Assembly (NCBI GenBank): GCA_961205875.1 | Contig: OY540816.1 | Location: forward strand, 20,036,701 to 20,100,700 | Reading direction: 5' to 3' | From: Sialis fuliginosa | Lineage: Eukaryota > Arthropoda > Insecta > Megaloptera > Sialidae | Length of the DNA stretch: 64,000 bases | Shown here: positions 1 to 24,900 of the stretch, piece after piece | How positions within the stretch are numbered: position 1 is the stretch's first letter | Layout: every line of letters begins with the position of its first letter | The notes under the pieces: model-generated | Seen by the model: the letters and a program-made list of their open reading frames with translations, nothing else | Database searches by the model: none | What the model was told of the DNA's origin: nothing | Program-made: the position numbers and the translations under genes

Positions 1-207
1 GCATGCTATACAAATAATTTAACGAAATTATAGCTATACAAATAGTTGTACGAAGTTGTAAAAATTGCAGAATATGTAGAAAACACAATTTTTAGAATTT
101 AATGTAAGTATGGATTTTCTTAAAGAAATACTATAATAATCTATGTATTTATATTTAAAATATAATAGTAGTGACGTTAGACGTGAATTCCGGTACACCT
201 CTAGTTT
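1..207 (+). repeat. Dispersed repeat, copy 1
   Basis: This stretch (from GCATGCTATACAAATA to about CGGTACACCTCTAG) is matched in inverted orientation at about 28615-28762. Shared stretches include 'GTAAAAATTGCAGAATAT' and 'TTTCTTAAAGAAATAC'. The class is unknown. It lies upstream of the first visible Fps exon. Confidence 0.6.
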
Positions 208-452
208 TCATTTACTTACTAAATTGTTTTATGTATATTGTCTATGAAGGATTTTTTTTTATTTGAGCATCTTAGTGCAAACTAGCTCAGTAATATTTAA
301 CTAAAGACACTCATAGTGTCATAGTTTTGACAGCCCGAATCGATTTCTGATTGGTTATAGTAGCTAAGTCCAATTTTTTTCACTTTAAATTCATAATAAT
401 ATATGTATAATCTTTACAAGCTTCCAAAAGCCGTTAGGTTTGCATATGGCAG

Positions 453-11953
<11,501 letters not shown>

Positions 11954-13687
11954 TTTTTTGTTCTTTTGTGCTATATCGAATGTATTTAAAATACTGTTTT
12001 TATTTTTAAATCTGTGATTACGAAACTCAGAAAAAAAATTATTTTATTGATGCTTTTTTATTATTCTAATATATTATATGAAAAAAGTATCAATGAATCA
12101 TGTTTATTCAGCTAAATTGGATTAATTGTTATTTTATACTTCCATAAATATTTGGCTGCATTATTTAACGGCTTATTTCCTTAATACTGAAAATTAAAGT
12201 GAATAAGAACGATATTAAATCTACTAGTGACTTAAATTATTCAAAATATAGTCAGCTAAAGTTAGGGGTGTATAATAATAAAAATAAATTACTCGCTCAG
12301 GCACCAAAATCAAAATAGGAATGTACCGAAAAATCCCACTGTAAGAAAAATTGATGAGGGAAAAAAAGTATCATATATATAGTCTAAAAATCATCGAGCT
12401 AGAAAATATTTTGGTGCCATTTTGTTAAAAATTAACCACCCTAGTGTTTAATTTAATTCATTTAAATTCATTTAAAAAAAAAATTAACTATAAAAAAATA
12501 CTTAAATGAATTAAAAGAAGTTTAATCTATAATAACGGCTGGAATAAAAGACATTTTTATATTTTTTATCGCTTATAAATAATTTGACAAAATTTTATAA
12601 AGTAGTTTGATTTCGATAAAATAAATTTTGGGTGGTTAAATAACTAAAAATCATAAAACCGTATTTAGTAAAGTAATATTAAACTCAAGATAAAATATTG
12701 TTATATGACTTTTTTTTGATGTATTAAATAATTATACTAATTTTCTTCTTATTGAAATAACAATTTTTACTATGAGTTTTATATTTAAAAAATAAAAATC
12801 ACTTAATTGAGTCATGGTGAGTTTGAAATAAATAAAATCATATTAGATTATTTTTGAAGTAGATTTTAAATATCACTGACCTAATAGACATTAAATATGT
12901 GCCTTTACACAATTAGCTAAAATTGCAATAAACGTTATTTCAAATCAATGCGGACAATATTAAAAAATATATACATTTTAATATCCTTGTGGAATATTTT
13001 TTCATCAGGAGTTACAACACGATAATTTATAAATATACAATTACGAGGAGGAATATTGTCTTTCCGTATTGGTTTGAAAGAACCTTAATTTAGATAAGCT
13101 ACGAAAGTCTTCCTGATTTGTTCTCATTTAGTGGCAATAGTTATATTATAATATTACAAATAAAGTTGTTGTGCTTAAATTTTCACTTAAAATCGTTGAT
13201 ATTTCTCACTGTCAAAAAAAAAAATGTTTGCGTCCGTTGTTTATTATATAGATACATACATATATGTAGGTCAGTACGTTAAAGGTTGTTTTTCATATAC
13301 GGTTTAGTTCACCGATCATGCAATAATTGATTAATGATTCTAGTCTTAGATTAGGAAAGACTATGGATACATAACAACCAATACTAGTCCGTATATGAAA
13401 GTGTTACCAAAATTTTACGGCGGCCATCTTTTCTTAAATGTCACTTTCATCATTTCCATGCATATTATCCCAGAGACATCAGTTTAGTTTTATAATTCAA
13501 TACGATATTTATTTTAAATAATATCGTAAATCTGAATGATATGGTAACAAGTGTGTTATTTGTCCTTTATCTTTCCTTGTCTACGATTCTACTCATGTGA
13601 ATAGAAAATAATAGTCCAACGGTGACTTTGACTTCTATTTTCGATTTGGAACTTCAATTTTGTCATATAAATTTTTAATGTGATAGG

Positions 13688-13862
13688 TACTATCACATGT
13701 AAAAGTAACAGTACACCAACAATGTTTAATTTGGCTTGACAACAATTTCAAAGAAAATATAATTTTTATTGTTGCAATTTTCAATTGTTGCAGATATCTG
13801 AACATTATTATGTTAAGCAATATTTGCTGCAAACTGGTCAGTTACTTTTACATGTGATAGTA
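13688..13862. mobile_element. Short MITE-like element with perfect 22-bp TIRs
   Basis: Inverted repeats at 13688-13709 and 13841-13862 are identical over 22 bp (core CTATCACATGTAAAAGTAAC). 175 bp in total. No target duplication is evident. Confidence 0.65.
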
Positions 13863-14163
13863 GTCATTTTAAAATTATAACAATCAATGGATGCTTGATG
13901 TATAAGCCTGTATGTGAAAATCAGCTGTAATATATTATATACAAATTATATGATATATATTATATACATATGTTTTACATGTAATACATATTTTATTCGA
14001 ATTTTAAATAAATAACAGAAGTATTGTTGATGTATTATCTTGTTTAAGTTTATCGAAAATAAAAACAATTATTCAAAGTGTTATTTTTACTTACATTTTA
14101 ACCACTAAATTATTTTAAATAGAAAGAGTTCAAATAATAATGCTGAGATATAATACTAATTTT

Positions 14164-14169
14164 TTTATT
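14164..14169 (-). terminator. Poly(A) signal of eIF2B-alpha
   Basis: TTTATT on the plus strand (AATAAA on the minus strand), about 20 bp past the stop codon. It is the closest canonical hexamer, giving a very short 3' UTR. Others exist further on in this AT-rich DNA. Confidence 0.45.
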
Positions 14170-14186
14170 TAGACACAACTTTTGAT

Positions 14187-15487
14187 TTATAAATACAGTT
14201 TTATCAATTCGTCACTGACGGCAGAAGGTGTAAGTATCCCTATATCCGTAAAAAGAAGTGAAATATATGCAGGTGGTGTATAATCAACATGTGGATGCTC
14301 CTTTTTGGTATGTTTTCGTTTGCTTGCCGCATACTGTAATAAAGTTTTTTATTTGGTTAAAAACGTGTTGATTATAATATGAAATGAAAAGTGGAAACTT
14401 ACTTTAAATGATTCAGGCACATCGCGTTGATTCAACGGATAAATTCTTACGAATTTAAAACTCTCTGTCAGAACATAAAATGGTTTTTTCATTTCTTTGG
14501 CACACACGGCCATTGTGTATGTCCCAATTTTGTTTATAATACCACCGCTTTCGACAACTCCTTCTGCGCCTACCATGACCAAGTCTACTTGCTCCATTAC
14601 GTAGCCCATGGCTGAATCGAGAATAACGGTACATGGAATATTAGCAGCTCGTAATTCTTTTTCCATCTGTGCGCTGTATAATGAATAAAATTTATTAATG
14701 AGCAATCAAACTTTGATTTGACAGTAAATTAAATTCCTGCCTTACCCACTATTATCATGAGTTGATTCTGTGATAAATACTTCAAAATTTTTATTATTTC
14801 TTGCAGCATATTTCATTGTTTCTAACACAACACGTGATTTTGAATGTGTTAAAATTCGCTGCAATAAAAATAAAAAATAAAATCGCGTAAAAAAAACGTT
14901 TTTAATAAATAACTTACACAACCGTCAACTATAAAAGGTGAACCTAGCTGAGAAATTTTTGCTCTAGCTTCAAATAGTTTTTTCATGAACATATTTCCTC
15001 TCCTTATCATAATTTCTTTACATTCAGCAAATGTCTAGAAAAATAGATATTTTTATAAAATTATTATTTTTATAAAAAAATAATAATTTACGACTTACAT
15101 CTGTATCTAATCTAGCCAGCGTAATGAAACGCAAAAATAATTCACTAGCTGACACAACTGCAGTTATTGGATAATCTGTCTGGCACATTACGTTAATGGC
15201 TGTTTTTAAATTTGAACGTAATTCTATTACCGTTTCAGCTGTAAAATCATTATTACTATAATAAATTCATTAAAATTTGGTAGGAATAATAGTTTTGCTT
15301 ACATTTTGACACCCTGAGTACTTCATGTAGAGTACGTATTGCTGCCATACCTGCTGATACATCTTGTTCTTTGATTATAATATTTGCAAAATATTGTTCT
15401 ATTTCTGTAAATAATTTTGAGGTTATAATTAAAAATTGAAATATGGTATTATATTATATTATATTTCATTTTACCTTTCTCTTCCAT
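14187..15487 (-). CDS. eIF2Balpha: Translation initiation factor eIF2B subunit alpha
   Basis: Regulatory subunit of the eIF2B decamer, the guanine-nucleotide exchange factor for eIF2; the alpha dimer senses phosphorylated eIF2-alpha. Exons (minus strand, 5' to 3'): 15487-15475, 15404-15303, 15238-15099, 15034-14918, 14858-14746, 14673-14403, 14333-14187. They total 903 nt, so 300 aa plus TAA, close to the usual length of about 305. Landmarks: [47 protein letters not shown]-like '[14 protein letters not shown]', [35 protein letters not shown], and the C-terminus [23 protein letters not shown]. The first coding exon is only 13 bp (MEEK). Every junction keeps phase with GT-AG borders. The gene is convergent with the Fps kinase and divergent from the gene at 15944. 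Confidence 0.96.
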
Positions 15488-15943
15488 TATCTTTAAAAAA
15501 TAGTCTAAAACGTATTAGAATAAATATAAGTATAAATTAGATAAAAATTATTTAAATATGTTGAAACGTCAACACCATATGTTGTAATAAGTATCTATCA
15601 CCAAAATATTTTTTTTTTCGTATAAACAATAAATTTTTAAAATATATATTTTATAGATTATTAAGATTATTACTTTATTATAATTATATTTAGAAAATGA
15701 AATTAATTTTTTATTATTTTATTATTAAATATTTGTTTTCCCGGGCGTATTTAAAAATATTGCATTAAAATTTTAAACTTGGCGCTGCATGCGTCCGGCA
15801 GAAGGAATTTTTGATTACAAATATTAATTGCGCGATTATATGTCTATCCTACTCTATTTTATATATGATAAAGAAAGATATTCTGTATGAGATTATTTTT
15901 CGAAAAGAACGTTCTATGAAGAAAGAACTCTAATGGACGTGAC
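15488..15943. promoter_or_regulatory. Bidirectional promoter interval
   Basis: 456 bp between the start codon of eIF2B-alpha (minus) and the first ATG-exon of the unidentified gene (plus). It is mostly AT-rich, with one GC-richer patch around 15779-15800 (GGCGCTGCATGCGTCCGG). Head-to-head spacing this short means both 5' UTRs and a shared promoter must lie here. I see no clear TATA box. Confidence 0.5.
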
Positions 15944-15965
15944 ATGGGGAAACTTCAACCAATGA
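15933..15965 (+). other. Upstream ORF overlapping the start of the 15944 gene
   Basis: ATG at 15933 opens a 10-codon ORF (MDVTWGNFNQ) ending TGA at 15963-15965, out of frame with and overlapping the start at 15944. Its context (C at -3) is weaker than that of the 15944 ATG, so leaky scanning is plausible. It could reduce translation of the main ORF. Confidence 0.35.
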
Positions 15966-18900
15966 GGGTAGAGGAAAACGGTCACATGACGTCAATTAAT
16001 TCCGATACTAAAATCAGTTTGGTGGGTTGCGCAGCTGCCTTGTCATCACTAAGTGCAATATTTGGATATTTTCTTTTTAAATTGGATATATCTGTAAGTA
16101 AAATTATCTAAATTTCATACATTTACTTTGAATGCACCGTTTTATATAAGTTTTGAGTGAAAATCAACAACACACACGTTACTATTTGTGTAGAATATTG
16201 CTCAATCAACTAGACAGTCGCCATTTTCTTGTTCCAGCTCTGCTAGAGAAAATAAAGAATGGTCATTGTTTAGAATGCGATTTTCAATTGTAATTCCTTT
16301 GTGCTACCTCGAGAGTGTGTTTTTATTAATAATACATAGTCCCAAAACGTTCCTGTATCTAATAGGATCATCTCAGATATCTAAAACGAACTTACGCAAT
16401 AATTACAACTTTCTATTTATTGTATATCAATTAATAATAATTTCTCAAATGCAGTTTGTAGAATATGGTCGTATCTTATTAATTTGAAATACCAATCATT
16501 TGTAATATCAAAGTGAAACGCAGATAACGGTGTTAAATATGAGTAATCAAATCAATTTGACGTCATCTACATATCATTGTTTATTTTGGACGATTATAAA
16601 CAAATCAGAACCTTATTGCAAGCAATAAGAAGTCACTGCTATCAATTTCGTATAATTTAAAACTAATTGTGTACACATGTTTACAGAAACCATTGCCCTA
16701 ATTATTAATATCATATGTGCCATAAAACAGAACATAAAAACGTATAATATTTTTTGCAATTCCTGATACATAGCCAATTTTAAATAATGTGGTAATAGAA
16801 TTTTCACTTTTTGTTTCATATTAATGAATGTAGCACCCCCCACGAAGTAACTGCAGGTGTCTTTCCCATACCTGCTTGTGAAATAAAATTCTTTTTGTGC
16901 GTTGGAACGATTTTTATTGTTTTTGTTTTCTATTGCGATGTGAATATTATTTTTTAATTAATTGGCAAAACCTTTATGTAAGGTTAAAATTATACAAATG
17001 CGCGTTTTATTTAAAAAATAGTGTTATGTAGTAAATATAAGTAGAACAAATTGTTAGTAAATAGGTTAAGGCTTGTTTTTAATATAAAAACTAGTTTTAA
17101 GTGTGATTTATTAATTAATATTTATGTATAAATAAAAATAGATTATTTTTTATTTGATTATGTATTGCACATCGAAAAAATAGTTGTTTATGAAATTAGG
17201 TTATGGTTGGTACATACCTAGTTCTCAATAATATCGATACAGGTTTTAATTTATTTGTATTTATTATTTTATTGAACAAATCCATTTGTTTTTAAAAGTA
17301 TCTACCTATTTCTTGGCATAATTATTTAAATTAAAAAATTAATTGCTGTATATTCTATATAAATTGGGGGTACTCCATTAATATTCAGAAATTGCATTCG
17401 AAAAAAACCATTTATTTATATTGTATTTTTCTCATTATTATTATTTCTTTGGTTCTAAATATACAAATCAATAAGTTTATGTATTTTCAATTAAGAAATT
17501 AAATATTTACAGAGGTAGAATTCTGAAATTTTACACACCCTAACAAAATAAACAAAATCAAAATTAGGACATTTTAAATAGTGTATATTATTTGAAATTA
17601 AAAGCTCTAGTAAAATTAATTAAAATTTTAGCCACGTATTTTGTAAAAAAAAAACAGGTGTTTACATTAATAATAAAAAACAAAATAAATTGTTTATAAT
17701 AAGGCACGTTTTTCTGTAAGTAATGTTTTTGTTTTTGCAGACTGTGTTGTTATGCACCTGTCTTTTTTTATCTAATCGATGTGGGATCGGGACGTAAGTC
17801 TGTGATAGTTTGCGCGTGCGTTCAGCATGTGACCATGTATTTTAATACTCCGGTCCTCAACCTTTTGTTGATCGGCCATGGGGCGGCCGATTTTTGCAGA
17901 CCCAAGGATATTCTTTGTTACTTTTAATAATCCGAATGCGTTTTTGTCATCTGCGGAGTAGTTTTGTGAAATAAGGCTTTCGCGGTTAAGTTAGTTTTTT
18001 CATGAACGATTTTTATGTAAAATAAGGCTTCCTTGGTTTTTATCGCTGTTATTATCTAAATACATTTTATGTTGACCCTGAATTAGTTTTTTTAACTTAG
18101 GCTTCCACGATAAGATATTTTTTATTGTGGTTTTTCGTCGGATGTACAAAATTTTATCTTAATATAAAACGAAGAAGCTGAGAATACAGGAATTTAGTCC
18201 GGTTGTTGCGGTTATGTTGCCAGGAAAGATACCGTAATAGTCGGAAACAATAATTTATAGAAAATACGTGATTTAAATAAACAATATTTTGACATATTTG
18301 TATAATATTTTTTGAAGATGTAAAAGATACAGATCCTTCTTATTTGTATCCATAATTCAAGAACAAGGTTGCATTAAAAATCGATTTATTATAAAAATTC
18401 GAGTCGTTTGGTTTTTTTGATTGATTTGATTAAAATCAATATTTTATTTTTATGCTATTATCTTTTAGTTCATATTATGAAAGCCAATATATTATGTATT
18501 TTCCGAAATATTGATTAGGCAAAAAAAGTGTGAATAGCGTGCAAATACGTAACTAAAAACTTGTTTACCGACTATTATAACAGAAATCTGTATTATCTTC
18601 AGTCCACATATAACCTAATATCCACGCGAACGAAGTCGTAGTTGTATTTCTAAAGATTACAACGAAAAAACATTTGCCAAGTAAATGCACAGTGCTTCCT
18701 CGTGCCAAATTCACCAAAGGTAGTTAATTATTGAACAGTTTAAATAAAAACCGATTAAATGCTGAAATAAATTGCCTAGCATTGGTTAACTATTTAATTT
18801 TTATACAATTTTACAAAAAAAAAACATCTGCCAAGTAAATGCACAGTGCTTCCTCGTGCCAAATTCACCAAAGGTAGTTAATTATTGAACAGATTAAATA

Positions 18901-21900
18901 AAAAGCGATAGTGTTCAGATAAATTGCCTGGCATTGATTAACAACCATTTAATTTTTATACAATTTTACTAAAAAAACATCTGCCAAGTAAATGCACAGT
19001 GCTTTATCGTGCCAAATTCACCAAAGGTAGTTAATTATTGAACAATTTAAATAAAAACCGTTAAAGTGCTCAAATAAATTGCCTAGCATTGGTTAACCAT
19101 TTAATTTTTATATAATTTTACAAAAAAATATTAGTTCGAAATTTTTCTTAAGACGTACCTGATATATATATAAATTTATGCAAACGTCAAAATGACATTT
19201 AATATGTCAAAGTAAATATCAATCAAAACAAAAAACAAATGACGATTTTTTTAATGTAACTCCTGAAAATGAAACCTATTTTGATATCGATCATATTTCA
19301 TGGGATTATTTGATACCACTGATTATAGACACATTAATCGCCTCGTGCTTTATTTATGTGGCACGTACGCACTCTCACGCAGAACAATATTGTTTTGTTG
19401 ATAATAATCCAAAACGAGGGTTCTATAAATATTAACATAACATAAACAGAATCGATATATAGGTATCTAACAATTAAACAAATTTAATAATAGTAAAATA
19501 TGTATTTTCAGTGGTGCATCAAGTTTTTTTTTAGGGGGGGCGAGTGGGTGTAACTATTGTATTGATTATGTAACAATTAAACAGAATACAATTTAATAAT
19601 AGTAAAATATGTATTTTCAGTGGTGCATCAAGTTTTTTTTAGGGGGGGCGAGTGGGTGTAACTATTGTATTGATTATGTAACAATTAAACAGAATACAAT
19701 TTAATACAAGTAAAATATGTATTTTCAGTGGTGCATCAAGTTTTTTTTTTAGGGGGGGCGAGTGGGTGTAACTATTGTATTGATTAACTCACGTGTCCAA
19801 CATTTAAATTTACCTTTCAAAAGGAATATTGCACTCACTCGTTTTTGATTTTAATTTGTTAATAATATTACGTTTTAACAGCTCTAATTTCAACAATCAA
19901 ACTATATTTATGGGGTCTATATAAAAAAAATCATGTAATTAACATAATTATTGATTAGTCGTATACATAATGTGATTTTTGTTTGTTTCTATAGTACAGT
20001 GGTACTCAAAACGAGGGCTACAAAATGCCCGGTTGTATAATTTTTGAAGGTTTTGACCTGGAATTAAAAAAAAAGTTAATAAATTTTTTTTTGCATATTT
20101 TGAAAGTAAAATATATGGAGAGTATACTGTGGAAATTGTAGACCGAAATTCAAAGTATTTACGAAGTTATAGCACATAGAATGTCATAGAAGAATCTTTA
20201 AACGCGTTTTTCTCGAACCTCTTGTTTTCGGTTAGTGGGAAGCAAAAACAAAATTCTAATCAACCGTTCGGGCTATAATTTTAACACGTTGTTCTACACA
20301 CTTAAATTTATCTTATTATATAAAATGATTTATTTGTATTAATAATTTTTTTATCAATTTTCAACAAAAAAAAAACGATTTTGCCAACTTTTTTTTACAA
20401 GTTCGCCATTTTGTTTTTATAAATATAAATGTCTGATTCTAGAATCTAGATAATACGATAGAGACAAGTTTTTTTTTATTGACCCCAAAAAACACAAAGT
20501 ATAATAAAATTTAATAAAAAAAAAAAAAAATTTTGTATAATTTAAGATACAAATAAAAACATATAAAAAGACTGAAAAATTATATTTAATTTTGTTACGA
20601 AAAAAAAATTCTGAAATAATCTTAAAATTTTAGACGTCACACTACAATACACAGTTTAAGAACCGCTGATAAATTACATTTATTTGTTTGGAACCTCTGG
20701 TCATAGATATGTCTTATTACACGTGATTAGACGGGGTTATGTAAAATGTATTTTCGTTATTATTTTGTTTTGTATAGCAATCGATCTATTTTCTTCTTTG
20801 CGACCTCTATTATGAGCAAAACAATCAAGGTAGATGTTGTGACGACGCCGTCAAGGTGTTAACAATCATAATTGTTGTGGCGGTGAAGTGTTAATTATTT
20901 GTACTTTGAAAATTCGTTAGCATTGTTGAGCGTATGTGTTTTTTTAAACAATTATTAACACTTTGAGTACCTTGATTTGATTTTTATTGATTTAGAATAT
21001 TATAAATAGGTTCAGGTGTTTGTACTTGTATAGCTCTTAATTTCTTGGCACAGGTCACATATTTTTGCATGGTTACTTAAAAAAAAATCAATTATAGTTC
21101 TTGTCTTCTACGTTTAAGTTTTGTCTTGGTTGCTTTTGCTTAATTTTTGCTAAAATATATAATTCAGACCAGTTTTTGAAGATTTCTGTTATGATAGTCA
21201 GTAAAACAGGTTTTTAGTTTTTAATTTGCACGCTAGATGTCACTACGCTAAAGAAGTATAACTTCTAACGCGTGTACATCAGTACATACACACATAATTA
21301 CAGTTTTTTAGGTTTTAACAAGTAAATGCTAAAAATAATTGAATCTTACAATACTGAATAGTAAAATAAGATGCTAGATTATCACCCATTGATTGCGATT
21401 TTAGAAATCTCTGAAGGGATCAAAAGTGGTGGGGATTATAGAGTATAAAAGATATAAAAAACATCTGTCAAGTTAATGTACAGTGCTTTTTCGTGCTAAA
21501 TTCACCAAAGGTAGTTAATTATTGAACAATTTAAATAAAAACCGATAGTGTTTAGATAAATTGCCTGGAATTTGTTAACCAAATATTATAAATGTTTCTT
21601 AAGACACACTTAATTAATATGTCCAAGTAAATATCAATTTAGAAAAACAAAACACGATTTTTTTAAATAAATTGAGATAAATCTTTGTAAGGGAATATTT
21701 TACAACAAACGTTGCAGACCCATATTATAGGAAATTTAATGCTCTACAAAAAATATTCTATAAAATTTTCACGTAACATGTGTCGTTCTTGAAATATTTT
21801 GAAAAAATAAATATTTTGGGATGTCACCTCTCCCCCTTACACACAATTTTGATGATTTTGAAATGAGACCGTCCTCAAGCCGGACCCAACCATCCGACCA

Positions 21901-24900
21901 AGTTTCAATAATATTGGTTCAGTGGTTCATGAGTTATGCGTGTGACAATATTCAGGGGACAGACAGACAGACACGGAACGGAAAGTGTTTGTCTTGACGT
22001 GAAACGCAAAGATCAATTTAAAATTGTAAAATCGGAGAAAATTTTTTTTGTCTCAATCTGAAACGATCACAAAGCTTCTCGTATCTTCGATATTGCGAGG
22101 AAGCAAAAAACATAAGTTTTACGAATTCGGACCAAGCAACGCATTCCGTACGCGTTTGTACTTCGCCTCGATTCTCAGTATGCCAAAGAGGAAATACCAG
22201 AGCACTCTGAGATCCGGGCCGAACGCATTTACCGTCTCTCTCTCTCGCACGCTTCGTTACTCTTCTGTCTCTGTCAGTCTCACGTACGTTCCTATATCAT
22301 CGTGATAATGCTGATCTGTATTTAAATTAGGTTAGATAGATAGTAATCTGGTAAATGTGAGTGAATATGATAAAATAATTTGTAAAAATATGTATTGTAG
22401 TTCTGTTGTACCTTTCCCTCAAAGAATTTGATTTTGTTAGCAAGAGTGGCCTACAAATCAGACCTATAGCAAACTACTTTATAAAATCTGAAAATTTATT
22501 AACGAGTTTAAGGTATTTCTCGGGGAGAAGCAAGGTACGCTATATGTTAGAAAAGAAAAAAAAAGTGAAGTATAAAATCAAGATAGCAATGGTATAAATT
22601 AAAATAAAATTTGGCAACGTTGAGTATAATATTTTCTATTGCGCATGCGCGACTTTAGTATTCCCGATGACAGCTACATATTATTTAATGTTTTGATGTG
22701 ATAACGTGTACTGTTATTTGCAGCTGAATTTGTTATATATTATAAGTTTATAATTAAGAAATAGTTTTCATTATTTTTATTATTCCTTGAAATTAAAAGA
22801 ACAATATATTAAGCACGTACGATTTTTAAATACCGCGGTAATTGTCAATATTTTGCGGCGTTGTCATAGCTAGTACCATTATATTTTTTATCATAAAATA
22901 AGTTTTTATTTTACTTATAACTTAAAAACGGGGTGGTGAAAATACTTGAGATTTTTTATATTAACTCCAATTATATTAATTTAGTTTTTCTCAAAATTTC
23001 ATAAATTTCTTGATCTTCCTTCACATAAAATTATTTACTTTTTCATTGAAAATTCGCTTAAAATATCGTAATCCCTATACTCGCAATGTTAAATCTGTTA
23101 TTTTATTTTGACGATATCTTCGCTCACAGATGGTCAATCATTTTAAGATTTTGAATGGAGCTTCTAATAACCTTTTTTTAGTTTTTTTTTTACAAAATTT
23201 GAGCTTACTCTTGAATCTTTTAATTTTTCCGAGAAATACCTTAATGCGCTGCTGACGCGCCCGGTTGCAAGATTTTGAAGGCTGATTATGATAAAAGGGG
23301 TTCTTACTTATTGTTAGTATACTGCTTACAAATATAATTTCAGATTTTATAAAGTAGTTGCAACATTTTTACAAAAATAAAACCGCCCCTGCGCCAAACG
23401 CTAACGAAACTAGCTGACTGACGGCAGGCTGTATCTCTACACCACAAATGTGACATAATATCTAAAAAATCAGCCTTTTTAAAGTAGTTGCAATATTTTG
23501 TTGCTCACCTCTCGGACTATTAACACTACTAAGCCAGTTAATTTCAAAAAGCTTCAAAATTAGAATATCAATAATTGTTGTTACCGTTTACAAATCAACT
23601 TCATTAACAAATCAAGGAGTGGGAGTCTGTTGGAAACAGCGAGCACCAAGAAATTAAACATATGGTGCACGCACTGGAGGGGGAGGTGGGGTGGCGTGGG
23701 GAGGGCACGTCTGTGACGTCATCGGCCTTGAGAGTACGCAGATCTTATGGACTTTCCGCTTACAATTAGTATAATACATTACTTATATAAATATGCATTG
23801 CTTTGTCTGATCCAATTGATAGCCTTGATTCTATCTTTCTCTGTTACACACATCTCTCTCTTGTGTTTTTCTTTGTCTGTATTTCAAAAATGTATCGTTT
23901 CCGTAAATTTTTTGTTTGTTTTTGTTTTTAAGTGACTTTAAAAAAAGAAGGAAGTTTCTCAATTCGTCTGTAAGGTACTGGCACCAGTTATGGCCGGTAT
24001 AAGAAGAAGGTTTACTGTTTTTGTGATTGACGGGATATTTTGTAATTCCCATGAACTCGTGTTACTAATAAAACAAGTAACTTTTTATTTAATCAATTTA
24101 ATTACCAAAGTCCGCAAATATAGTTTGTTTTTTTAATTATAGCTTTTTATTTTGTTTATGTTTTTCTCCAGTAATGGATAAAGTAAAATCAGTAATGAGC
24201 ATGTAGTGATGGACACTTGTTAATGATAACAAAATGATAAGTACTACGACACAAAATATATAAAAGTCAAATTTAAAACAATGTAATAATTAATAAATAA
24301 ATTATACTAATAATTAGTTTAAATGTCCATCATTTTTAGTCGATATTTGTATGACGATTTGAAATTCAATGCAGGAAATTTCACTAAAAAATTTTGAATT
24401 TTTGATTTCGTTAAAAGTATGTTTATTGTATAGAAAATGACGTGAAAAGTTGTTTGTTTCAAACCGCAGGTCTGTATCTCAAACCGTTCTCGAGATATAG
24501 CCTCTCAAAGTTTTAGTTTTTTCAAATTTTTGGAGAAAAAAGGCCATAACTTTTGAACGTGTGGTCGGAATTGATTTTAGTTGACGGATTTGAAATCAGC
24601 GTGTCAAAATCTATATAATGACATGTATAATACTTTAAAACTCGAAAAAAAAAAATTCGCGAAAAATCGAAAAAATTCAAAGGGGTCGATTTTTGACCAA
24701 AATTTTTTTGTCGGATTTTAAAGTATTATACATGTCATTATATAGATTTTGACACGCTGATTTCAAATCCGTCAACTAAAATCAATTCCAACCACACGTT
24801 CAAAAGTTATGGCCATTTTTCTCCAAAAATTTGAAAAAACTAAAACTTTGAGAGGCTATATCTCGAGAACGGTTTGAGATACAGACCTGCGGTTTGAAAC

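Larger units (their letters stand above)
11954..14186. other. Convergent intergenic space, Fps / eIF2B-alpha
   Basis: Holds the 3' UTRs of both genes. AT-rich. One MITE-like element at 13688-13862; a weak inverted pair around 13290 (TCATATACGGTTTAG) and 13390 (TAGTCCGTATATGA). No ORF with coding character. Confidence 0.5.

Noticed and set aside
22048-22305. 85-codon ORF rich in Ser/Arg
   Set aside because: It starts inside the family-A element tail; no splice or start support and no recognisable domain.
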